Source of the DNA: CAYNHT01 sp964397485
GTDB taxonomy: Bacteria; Bacillota_I; Bacilli_A; RF39; UBA660
Length of the DNA stretch: 64,000 bases
Assembly: GCA_964397485.1 (NCBI GenBank)
Contig: CAYNHT010000002.1
Coordinates: 182,326 to 246,325, forward strand
Direction: 5' to 3'
Positions 1 through 6,335 of this stretch are shown piece after piece. Position numbers and translations under genes: made by a program. The notes beneath the pieces are model-generated. The model did no database searches, had not been told where the DNA came from, and saw only the letters and a list, made by a program, of their open reading frames with translations. The stretch's first letter is position 1. Each line of letters begins with the position of its first letter.

Positions 1-174
1 AAGGGTGATGTTATATTAGAAATTAATAACACAAAGATAAAGAATATTGGACATTTTAGATTTATTTTGTATAAATATGATATCGGAGATACCATAACTG
101 TTAAGTATTACCGTGATGGTAAAATAAATGAAGTAGATGTACTTTTGGATAAAAGCGTAGAAGACGGTCAATAG
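1..174 (+). CDS. C-terminal fragment of HtrA/DegP-like serine protease (PDZ domain)
   Basis: An open frame enters from the left edge and stops at TAG 172-174, giving 57 residues. They read as the end of a PDZ domain: KGDVILEINN, then a GD-x-I-x-V strand and a YYRDGK turn. This is the usual C-terminus of membrane-anchored HtrA/DegP-type proteases, which degrade or refold damaged proteins outside the membrane. The protease domain is outside the window, so the assignment rests on the PDZ tail alone. Another PDZ protease (S41 or site-2 type) is possible, but ending directly after the PDZ fits HtrA best. Confidence 0.7.
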   Translation, partial: KGDVILEINNTKIKNIGHFRFILYKYDIGDTITVKYYRDGKINEVDVLLDKSVEDGQ

Positions 175-244
175 ATCGTTTTTTTGTATGTTATTTATAA
201 CAAAAATAGATATATATCATAGAATATTTTGAGGAGGGAATACT

Positions 245-1816
245 ATGATAGTAATAGATGCTGGTCATGGAGGAGATGATCCAGGTGCAATAGGCGGTGG
301 CATAATTGAAAAAAATATGAATTTAGATATTTCTAAATATATGAATGATAGATTTAGTGAATTGGGTGTTCCAGTTAAAATGACAAGAACAACTGATGAG
401 ACACTTTCCCCAAGTGTAAGAACACAAAGAGTTATAAATGCTTTTGGAAATAATCCTAACGTATTAGTATTATCTAACCATATAAATGCAGGTGGTGGAG
501 ATGGGGCTGAAGTTATTTATGCGCTACGTAACACTAGCACTTTATCTAATTTAATTTTAGAAGAAATCGCCAAAGAAGGTCAAAATATAAGAAAAGCGTA
601 TCAAAGACGTTTACCATCTGATACATCAAAAGATTATTATTTTATGCATAGAGAAACGGGTGTTACACAACCAGTGATCATTGAATATGGTTTTTTAGAT
701 AGCCCAGGGGACGATGTTCAACAATTAAAAAACAATTGGCAAAATTATTCTGAAGCTGTTGTTAGGGCAGTCATGAAATATTTAAATTTACCATATACCC
801 CACCGGAAGGAGCAGATGTTTATGTTGTTCAACCAGGTGATAGTTTATGGAGTGTTGCTAAAAAATTTAATATTACTGTAGAGGAATTGAAAGCAGCTAA
901 TAATTTGACAACTAATTTATTAAGTGTAGGTCAAATACTTAAAATACCAACAGTTCAACCAGAACCAGTACCAGGGGAATATATTGTTTATACAGTTCAA
1001 GCAGGAGATAGTTTATATTCAATAGCCCAACGATATAATACAACAGTTGATAATTTAATTAGTTACAATAACTTAAGTACTACTAGTCTAAAAATAGGTC
1101 AACAATTATTAATACCAACAACGACAGTACCACCAGTGACTCCACCGGTAGAACCACCAACTGACTTTATAACATATACAGTAAAATCCGGAGATAATCT
1201 ATACGCAATAGCTCGTACTTATAACACGACTGTGAATGCTATAATGCAATTAAATAATCTAACAAGTACTTCATTAAGCATAGGTCAACAATTAAGAATA
1301 CCGACAACTACCACGCCGCCAGAAGAGCCGCCAGTGATACCACCAGAAGAACCACCAACTGACTTTATAACATATACAGTAAAATCCGGAGATAATCTAT
1401 ACGCAATAGCTCGTACTTATAATACAACAATAGATGAAATAATGCGTTTAAATAATCTAACAAGTACTTTATTGAGCTTGGGTCAACAATTAAAAATCCC
1501 AACAGCAACGACACCACCACAAGTAGATTATATAGATTACGTTGTTAAATCCGGAGATAATTTATACTCGATAGCCCAAAGGTACAACACTACAACAACT
1601 AGATTGATGGAATTTAATAATTTGAAAACGAATCTTTTAAGTATAGGTCAAGTGTTAAGAATACCGACAACTAGTTCTCCAGTAACATATACAGTAAAAT
1701 CTGGAGATAATTTATATTCAATAGCCCAAAGATTTAATACTACTGCTGATGAAATAAAAAGAAAAAATAACCTAACTTCCAATCTTTTAAGTATAGGTCA
1801 AATATTAATTATATAA
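245..1816 (+). CDS. N-acetylmuramoyl-L-alanine amidase with six LysM domains
   Basis: Cleaves the amide bond between N-acetylmuramic acid and the stem peptide of peptidoglycan. Residues 1-180 are an Amidase_3 domain with zinc ligands H8 (DAGHGG), E22 and H79 (LSNHINAGG) and catalytic E147 (IIEYGF). Six LysM modules of about 46 residues follow from residue 192, separated by Pro/Thr linkers. There is no signal peptide: the catalytic domain starts at residue 1 behind a strong GAGGAGGG site at 231-238. Amidases of this kind without a signal (CwlC/CwlH type) act when the mother cell lyses, which would fit the spore-type neighbour; this is inference. LysM 3 and 4 share about 74 identical bases (1151-1224 and 1349-1422), a recent internal duplication. 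Confidence 0.93.
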   Translation: MIVIDAGHGGDDPGAIGGGIIEKNMNLDISKYMNDRFSELGVPVKMTRTTDETLSPSVRTQRVINAFGNNPNVLVLSNHINAGGGDGAEVIYALRNTSTLSNLILEEIAKEGQNIRKAYQRRLPSDTSKDYYFMHRETGVTQPVIIEYGFLDSPGDDVQQLKNNWQNYSEAVVRAVMKYLNLPYTPPEGADVYVVQPGDSLWSVAKKFNITVEELKAANNLTTNLLSVGQILKIPTVQPEPVPGEYIVYTVQAGDSLYSIAQRYNTTVDNLISYNNLSTTSLKIGQQLLIPTTTVPPVTPPVEPPTDFITYTVKSGDNLYAIARTYNTTVNAIMQLNNLTSTSLSIGQQLRIPTTTTPPEEPPVIPPEEPPTDFITYTVKSGDNLYAIARTYNTTIDEIMRLNNLTSTLLSLGQQLKIPTATTPPQVDYIDYVVKSGDNLYSIAQRYNTTTTRLMEFNNLKTNLLSIGQVLRIPTTSSPVTYTVKSGDNLYSIAQRFNTTADEIKRKNNLTSNLLSIGQILII

Positions 1817-1839
1817 AAGAGACATTAATATGTCTCTTT
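1816..1839. terminator. Bidirectional terminator between amidase and SleB-like gene
   Basis: Perfect 10-bp stem (1816-1825 with 1830-1839) and TAAT loop, A-rich on the left and T-rich on the right, placed between two convergent genes and touching both stop codons. Confidence 0.8.
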
Positions 1840-2266
1840 ATCTAATTTGTACACAAACCCCAATAGCTGGTCTATAAAAACAATGATTTTTATATCTACC
1901 ACTTAATTGTTGGTCCCACCACGTTGGCAAACAATTTTCTCCTTTTTTAGGAGCGTAAAACCATAAAGCATGGGTAGCAGGATAATAATATTCTCCTCTT
2001 AAAACGCGATCTGCTAAATTTCTTTCAGCCGTTGTTGGACTACTGAAAAACAAAGGACTATCTTTTCCCGAAAAACCACCGGGAGATTGATAAATCACTT
2101 GCGATATGGTTCTTATATCTCTAAATGTTAAACAATCAGCAATCCCTCGATTAACTGCAACATTACCAACCATTAACATACCTAAATCGCCTTCACCGAT
2201 AGCTTCAGCCCTCATTAAACGGGCAAGTAGATCTCTTTCACTACTTGTATATTTGATTACACTCAT
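1838..2266 (-). CDS. SleB-like cell wall hydrolase (Hydrolase_2)
   Basis: A 142-residue single-domain protein of the SleB/CwlJ family, which cuts spore-cortex peptidoglycan during germination. The family's catalytic glutamate falls in the RAEAIGEG motif (E21), followed by the GNVAVNRG helix and the FYAPKKGENC and GRYKNHCFY segments. It lacks a signal peptide and the N-terminal peptidoglycan-binding domain of SleB, so it resembles CwlJ, which is made in the mother cell and sits in the coat. ATG 2264-2266 follows an AGGTGAT site. It converges on the LysM amidase through a shared terminator. Some family members act in vegetative cells, so the spore role is inferred. Confidence 0.85.
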   Translation of the reverse strand: MSVIKYTSSERDLLARLMRAEAIGEGDLGMLMVGNVAVNRGIADCLTFRDIRTISQVIYQSPGGFSGKDSPLFFSSPTTAERNLADRVLRGEYYYPATHALWFYAPKKGENCLPTWWDQQLSGRYKNHCFYRPAIGVCVQIR

Positions 2267-2309
2267 TAAATCACCTAATTAAATATATGAAATAAATAAT
2301 AAAATATTA

Positions 2310-2338
2310 TTGTATAATGGCTTAAAGTATGATATAAT
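2310..2338 (+). promoter_or_regulatory. Promoter of tRNA-Trp
   Basis: TTGTAT at 2310-2315, 17-bp spacer, TATAAT at 2333-2338 with an upstream TGA giving an extended -10. It lies 22 bp before the tRNA. Confidence 0.7.
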
Positions 2339-2360
2339 TTATTTGCTTGAATGCACTTAC

Positions 2361-2434
2361 AGGGGTGTAGTTAAATGGTATAATGACGGTCTCCAAAACC
2401 GTGGTTGGGAGTTCGATTCTCTCCACCCCTGCCA
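2361..2434 (+). tRNA. tRNA-Trp (anticodon CCA)
   Basis: A 74-base cloverleaf including an encoded CCA end. The acceptor stem AGGGGTG (2361-2367) pairs with CACCCCT (2424-2430), and the discriminator is G. The anticodon arm ACGGT/ACCGT carries loop CTCCAAA, anticodon CCA. The T loop is TTCGATT. It reads UGG only, in line with UGA serving as a stop in this window. Confidence 0.97.
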
Positions 2435-2449
2435 AATATGAATTATTTG

Positions 2450-2477
2450 AACTTGGTATGAAAATATCAAGTTTTTT
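2450..2477 (+). terminator. Terminator of tRNA-Trp
   Basis: Stem 2450-2459 with 2464-2473 (one G-U pair), loop GAAA, followed by a T run to 2477. Confidence 0.85.
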
Positions 2478-2503
2478 GCTATAATATTATTGAGGTGTAA
2501 GTA

Positions 2504-2977
2504 ATGATTGTAAATTATTCAGATCAGGAAATAATAAAAGGGAAAAGCTCAATTTTTCTTGCTGGACCCACTCCAAGAGGAAAAAACGTTGTTTCATGGC
2601 GAAATGAAGCTTGTAAAATTTTAGAAGAACTTAAATTTAATGGAATAGTTTATGTGCCGGAATATTCTACGTGGAAACCGAAAGAAGATTATGTAGATCA
2701 AGCTATGTGGGAAAGAATTGGTTTAAATGAAGCGACAGTGATTATGTTCTGGATTCCTAGACGTTTGCCTGATATGCCAGCTTTTACTACAAATGTAGAA
2801 TTTGGATATTGGTTGCACTCTAATAAAGTCGTTTATGGAAGGCCAAATGATGCTGAAAAAATTAAATATTTAGATTGGTTATATAAATTAGATTATAATA
2901 AGGAACCTTTTGAAAATTTATATGAAACATTAAAAGAGTGTGTCGATATAATTAATAAAAAAACATATAATAAATAA
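2504..2977 (+). CDS. Nucleoside 2-deoxyribosyltransferase-like protein
   Basis: A 157-residue cytoplasmic protein of the nucleoside 2-deoxyribosyltransferase-like family (fold of PF15891). Visible marks are the N-terminal strand IFLAGPTPRG, the acidic segment DQAMWERIGL, the strand VIMFWIPR and TNVEFGYWL, which supplies the catalytic-type glutamate. Related enzymes move deoxyribose between bases in nucleoside salvage; the true substrate is unknown. It stands alone behind the tRNA terminator, with ATG 2504 after a GAGGTG site. Confidence 0.8.
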   Translation: MIVNYSDQEIIKGKSSIFLAGPTPRGKNVVSWRNEACKILEELKFNGIVYVPEYSTWKPKEDYVDQAMWERIGLNEATVIMFWIPRRLPDMPAFTTNVEFGYWLHSNKVVYGRPNDAEKIKYLDWLYKLDYNKEPFENLYETLKECVDIINKKTYNK

Positions 2978-3047
2978 TTAATTTTAGGTTCTTTTTGGTA
3001 TAAGGTAGTGAAAATTTTTAGCCAATATTATTTATTATATAATTTTT

Positions 3048-3072
3048 AAACTTCTTAAATGAAGTTTTTTTT
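3048..3072 (+). terminator. Terminator upstream of rluF-like gene
   Basis: AAACTTC (3048-3054) pairs with GAAGTTT (3061-3067), loop TTAAAT, then a T run. Confidence 0.8.
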
Positions 3073-3089
3073 ATATCTATTTAAGTATA

Positions 3090-3098
3090 TGGTATAAT
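3090..3098 (+). promoter_or_regulatory. Extended -10 promoter of rluF-like gene
   Basis: TGG followed by TATAAT (3093-3098), 17 bp before the ATG, with no good -35. Confidence 0.6.
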
Positions 3099-3115
3099 TT
3101 ATTAAGGTGATTTAA

Positions 3116-3991
3116 ATGAGAAAAAGAAGTTCAAAGATATCTAGAGATAACACAAAAAAAACAAATAAAAAAAGGAACTACGATTATAAAAATAATTTTG
3201 AGCGAAAAAGTACTGAACCATCAAAAAAGATGATTTTGAAAAACAATAAAAATAAATTCAAGCAATTCGAACCAATAAATACTGGTGAAATTAGATTGAA
3301 TAAGCATATTAGTGATAGTGGCTTTTGTTCTAGAAGAGAAGCAGACAACTATATAGCTATGGGTAAAGTTAAAGTTGATGGAAAAGTGGCAGGAATAGGT
3401 TCAAAGATCAATTCTAGGAGTGAAGTACTAGTCAATAATCATTTGATTGAAGTGGTAGATAACACGGTTTATATAGCCCTTAATAAGCCAGTCGGAATTA
3501 CTTGTACAACTGAGCATAATGTTAAGGATAATATCGTTGATTTCGTTAACTATCCAGAAAGAATATTTCCGATTGGCAGACTTGATAAGGAATCAGAGGG
3601 ACTTATATTGTTAACAAATGATGGAGATATAGTCAATAAAATATTAAGAGCTGATAACAATCATGAAAAAGAGTATTTTGTTCGTGTTAATAAAAAAATA
3701 AATGATGAATTTGTAAAAAAAATGAGTAGTGGAATTCCAATCTTAGGCACTAAAACAAAAAAATGTATTGTAACTAAAATTGATGATTTTACTTTTAATA
3801 TAATATTAGTGCAAGGATTAAATAGGCAGATTAGAAGAATGTGTGAATATTTAGGTTATGAGGTTGTGGCTTTAAAAAGAGAAAGAATTATGAACATTGA
3901 TTTAAGTAAATTACCTATTGGTAAATGGAGATTTCTAACTGAAAAGGAAATAAAAAAAATAAAAGATCTAAGTTCAGAATCTTCAAAATAA
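3116..3991 (+). CDS. rluF: 23S rRNA pseudouridine synthase, RsuA/RluF family
   Basis: Converts a uridine of 23S rRNA to pseudouridine. A lysine-rich tail of about 55 residues, absent from most homologues, precedes an S4 RNA-binding domain (residues 59-107; SDSGFCSRREAD). The synthase domain carries GRLDKESEGL with catalytic D157 and the closing RQIRRMCEYLGYEVVALKR motif. LNKPVGITCTTE is typical of RluF rather than RluB, hence the symbol, which is tentative. The basic extension probably adds RNA contact. ATG 3116 follows AAGGTGA. The gene is monocistronic. Confidence 0.85.
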   Translation: MRKRSSKISRDNTKKTNKKRNYDYKNNFERKSTEPSKKMILKNNKNKFKQFEPINTGEIRLNKHISDSGFCSRREADNYIAMGKVKVDGKVAGIGSKINSRSEVLVNNHLIEVVDNTVYIALNKPVGITCTTEHNVKDNIVDFVNYPERIFPIGRLDKESEGLILLTNDGDIVNKILRADNNHEKEYFVRVNKKINDEFVKKMSSGIPILGTKTKKCIVTKIDDFTFNIILVQGLNRQIRRMCEYLGYEVVALKRERIMNIDLSKLPIGKWRFLTEKEIKKIKDLSSESSK

Positions 3992-4071
3992 GCTAATATC
4001 AATTCGATTTTTAAGAATAGTGCTTGTTTTTTTAGTTTAAATTGATACTGTTTTGTATTGAAAAAATAATT

Positions 4072-4092
4072 GAGGGATTAAATCCTTTTTTA
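4072..4092 (+). terminator. Possible short terminator
   Basis: AGGGAT/ATCCTT stem with a TAA loop followed by six T. The stem is only 6 bp including one wobble pair and lies about 80 bp after the rluF-like stop. Confidence 0.4.
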
Positions 4093-4116
4093 GTAGTTTG
4101 TATTTAGTGATTTAAA

Positions 4117-4125
4117 TGGTATAAT
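4117..4125 (+). promoter_or_regulatory. Extended -10 promoter of the DUF2179 trio
   Basis: TGG then TATAAT at 4120-4125, 23 bp before the first ATG of the trio. Confidence 0.6.
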
Positions 4126-4148
4126 TATTTATAGGATAAGGTGGTAGT

Positions 4149-4643
4149 ATGACAGTGATTGCATCGTATGTAACGATTTTTTTAATTAAATTTATAGGTG
4201 GAGGCCTTGCTAATTATAGATTAATCATGATGAAAGAAGGTAATAGAATAGGAGTTTCTGTACTTACTATTTTTACGAGTCTATCTTGGATTTTAGCAAT
4301 GGGGTTAGTAGTTGATAGTATAAACGAAGACATCTTTGTGGTAATTCCTTTTTTATTAGCTGTTGTTGGTGGTAATTATTTTGGTATGTATATAAACAAT
4401 AAAATAAAAATAGGTCACGTATTAACGACTGTTATAATTAACAATGATGAACTTGATTTAATAAAAAAATTGAAAGAGTTAAATTTTGATATTAAGGTCT
4501 TCAAAGCAACTGGGAAGGATAATGAAAAAAAAGTAGTTTTAATTAAAACTAGAACAAGTGAACATAAAACGTTAATCCAAACAATGAAAGATCTTAATGC
4601 TAATAAATTTATAATAAACGAAAAAATAGAGGAGGTATTCTAA
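4149..4643 (+). CDS. DUF5698/DUF2179 membrane protein, copy 1
   Basis: A 164-residue UPF0316-type protein. The N-terminal half has three hydrophobic segments (about residues 1-20, 37-55 and 61-80) and holds the family's R-x-MMKEG...W pattern. The C-terminal half is a soluble DUF2179 domain (TTVIINNDELDLIKKLKEL...) of the kind found at the end of YitT-type proteins, a probable small-ligand-binding fold. Function unknown. It is the first of three tandem paralogues: its TAA overlaps the next ATG by one base (4643), so the three are cotranscribed and probably act together. Confidence 0.82.
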   Translation: MTVIASYVTIFLIKFIGGGLANYRLIMMKEGNRIGVSVLTIFTSLSWILAMGLVVDSINEDIFVVIPFLLAVVGGNYFGMYINNKIKIGHVLTTVIINNDELDLIKKLKELNFDIKVFKATGKDNEKKVVLIKTRTSEHKTLIQTMKDLNANKFIINEKIEEVF

Positions 4644-5143
4644 TGGATATATATTTATATTTATTTATATTTTCTCTGAAAATTTTAGAGGTAGGAATTT
4701 ATTCGATTAGAATGGTACTTCTTACCTCTGGAGAAAAATATAAATCTTCATTATTCAGTTTTTTTGAAGTTGTTGTATGGGCTTTTGGAACTGGTATGGT
4801 AGCTAAATTGATTTTTGAAGATCTATTTATATTATTTCCATATTTGTTAGGTGGATTAATAGGTGCTTTTTTAGGAATGACAATACAAGAGTTTATATCT
4901 AAAAGAGATACAATTGTAATTACTTTTATTAATATAGACAACTTCAATGAAATAACAAGTTCTCTTAGAAAAAATAAATATGGTTTGACTATTTTAGAAT
5001 GTGAAGAAGGAGAAAAAATGTTGCTTGTAGCGACTAAGAAAAATCGAATTTCTAATCTAAGGAAAATCATAAAGAGAATTGATAAAGACTCTACAATTAT
5101 AACAAATGCAGCTGGGGATACAGTTGGAGGTTATATATACTAG
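4643..5143 (+). CDS. DUF5698/DUF2179 membrane protein, copy 2
   Basis: A 166-residue paralogue of its neighbours with the same plan: three membrane segments (VGIYSIRMVLLTSG, VVVWAFGTGMVA and LFPYLLGGLIGAFLGM regions) then a DUF2179 domain from about residue 90. The arginine in the first loop and the tryptophan of the second helix are conserved across all three copies. It starts within the stop codon of copy 1 (TAATG), after a GGAGG site at 4631-4635, and ends 14 bp before copy 3. Sequence divergence between copies is large, so the duplication is old. Confidence 0.82.
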   Translation: MDIYLYLFIFSLKILEVGIYSIRMVLLTSGEKYKSSLFSFFEVVVWAFGTGMVAKLIFEDLFILFPYLLGGLIGAFLGMTIQEFISKRDTIVITFINIDNFNEITSSLRKNKYGLTILECEEGEKMLLVATKKNRISNLRKIIKRIDKDSTIITNAAGDTVGGYIY

Positions 5144-5157
5144 GAAGGTGATAATAA

Positions 5158-5661
5158 ATGATTTATTTTTTAATCTTTTTTCAGAAAATAATTGAAAATG
5201 CATTAAGTTCTTTTAGAGCAATTGTTTATACTGCTGGTCATAAGCATATAGGCGCCCTTCTTATAGCTATTAATACTGTTTTTTGGTTGTATATAGTTAC
5301 AATCATTATTCATGATCTAACTGACGATCCAATTAAAGTTTTAATTTACGCATTAGGACAATTTTTTGGAGTCTATATAGGTATGGTTATTGAAAAAAGA
5401 ATGGCAATTGGGAAATCATTACTGTATGTAATATTAGGAAAAGAAAACGAAGAGAACGTTACTCAAGAGTTAAGGGAAAAGGGGTATGGAGTTACCTGCA
5501 TTGAAGCAAAAGGTTATGATGATAATGTAAAGAGTTTGCTTCTTATAGTTTGTAAAAGAAAAAATAAAGATACTATTCGAGATATAATAAAAAAATTCGA
5601 AAGTGAAGTGGTCATAATGAGTAAAAATCCTTCTAATTTTACTGGAGGATATGTGAATTAG
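5158..5661 (+). CDS. DUF5698/DUF2179 membrane protein, copy 3
   Basis: The 167-residue third paralogue: a membrane half (SSFRAIVYTAGHKHIGALL, then VFWLYIVTIIIHD and YALGQFFGVYIGM) and a DUF2179 half ending in a Gly-Gly-Tyr tail (TGGYVN) that matches the VGGYIY end of copy 2. The shared tail suggests copies 2 and 3 are closest. ATG 5158 follows AGGAAGGTG. No terminator is evident after it. A hetero-oligomeric membrane complex of the three products is a reasonable but untested reading. Confidence 0.82.
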   Translation: MIYFLIFFQKIIENALSSFRAIVYTAGHKHIGALLIAINTVFWLYIVTIIIHDLTDDPIKVLIYALGQFFGVYIGMVIEKRMAIGKSLLYVILGKENEENVTQELREKGYGVTCIEAKGYDDNVKSLLLIVCKRKNKDTIRDIIKKFESEVVIMSKNPSNFTGGYVN

Positions 5662-5749
5662 CAATGTAATTATCGGTTTTATTTTGAGGGACACATTCAA
5701 AATAAAAGATAAACAAAGCAATCTGTTTGTAAGAAAATGACGGAATTTG

Positions 5750-5790
5750 TTGACTTAAATTAATTACTATACTATAATTGTACTATAGTA
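5750..5790 (+). promoter_or_regulatory. Bacteriocin promoter with overlapping inverted repeat
   Basis: TTGACT at 5750-5755, exact 17-bp spacer, TATAAT at 5773-5778: one of the best promoters in the window. TACTATA (5765-5771) and TATAGTA (5784-5790) form an inverted repeat around the -10, and TACTATAGTA (5781-5790) is itself a perfect palindrome over the predicted start site, the layout of a repressor operator. No regulator gene lies next to it. Confidence 0.7.
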
Positions 5791-5807
5791 CGATTTGTTA
5801 TGAATAT

Positions 5808-5888
5808 GCAGTATCTTTCATAACTGACTTAATTTTAAGTTTGTATAAGATGCTGCCTTTTTTGTATAACCTTCACAAAGCATCTTTT
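5808..5888 (+). promoter_or_regulatory. Candidate attenuator leader with two exclusive hairpins
   Basis: The bacteriocin mRNA would have a leader of about 160 bases. Segment 5808-5817 (GCAGTATCTT) can pair with 5847-5856 (AAGATGCTGC, one G-U pair), a 10-bp stem followed directly by C and six T (5857-5863), like an intrinsic terminator. The same 5847-5854 can instead pair with 5879-5886 (AGCATCTT). The two stems cannot coexist. This is the layout of an attenuation switch; the ligand or trigger is unknown, and the loops are long (29 and 24 bases). Confidence 0.5.
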
Positions 5889-5947
5889 ATAATTGTCTAT
5901 TGTTGTATGTATACATAGTGGAATTAATAAAAGATGGGTGGTGAATT

Positions 5948-6274
5948 ATGAAAAAAAAGATCGGATTTGCAGGATTTTCTTTGCTTATAACCTTTGTAAC
6001 TGCTATCACAGTTATGGCTGGATATAATTTTGGTCCAGATAATATTTTTCATCTGGAAGCTTCGGCAGGAATAAGTTGGAAAGGTCTATGGGTTGAGGGA
6101 AAAATGTCAAATGCGAAGTTAGAAGCAATTGAGTATTCTAAACGTGTTTATGCTCGTTCTGGTGCAACGGGGACTTATTCGAGTTGGGCTGAACCTTCAA
6201 TTGATCCAGTGACTCATCGTAATTATGGTTCTTTTGATAACGATTACGCAGAGGTTAGGGGAGAATGGAAATAA
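5948..6274 (+). CDS. Lactococcin 972-family bacteriocin precursor
   Basis: A 108-residue secreted peptide. A signal peptide (MKKK plus a hydrophobic stretch to about residue 25, ending VMAGY) precedes a mature part rich in Trp, Tyr, Ser and Gly with no cysteine, typical of lactococcin 972-type bacteriocins, which target lipid II and septum formation in related bacteria. The primary support is context: the next genes are a DUF1430-type bacteriocin-associated membrane protein and its ATPase, the standard immunity/export pair of this family. The peptide is at the long end for the family. Target range cannot be read from the sequence. Confidence 0.72.
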   Translation: MKKKIGFAGFSLLITFVTAITVMAGYNFGPDNIFHLEASAGISWKGLWVEGKMSNAKLEAIEYSKRVYARSGATGTYSSWAEPSIDPVTHRNYGSFDNDYAEVRGEWK

Positions 6275-6286
6275 AGACTTTCACAT

Positions 6287-6316
6287 AAACAGAGAATATT
6301 CTTCTCTGTTTAATTA
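6287..6316 (+). terminator. Intercistronic terminator after bacteriocin gene
   Basis: AAACAGAGA (6287-6295) pairs with TCTCTGTTT (6303-6311), but the T run after it is interrupted. It probably gives partial termination, so the peptide gene is transcribed more than the transporter genes. Confidence 0.65.
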
Positions 6317-6335
6317 TTTTGGAGGTAAATAATAT

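Noticed and set aside
4699..5070. Long open frame on the minus strand opposite DUF2179 copy 2
   Set aside because: No ribosome site, no recognisable protein pattern, and it lies fully opposite a clear gene.
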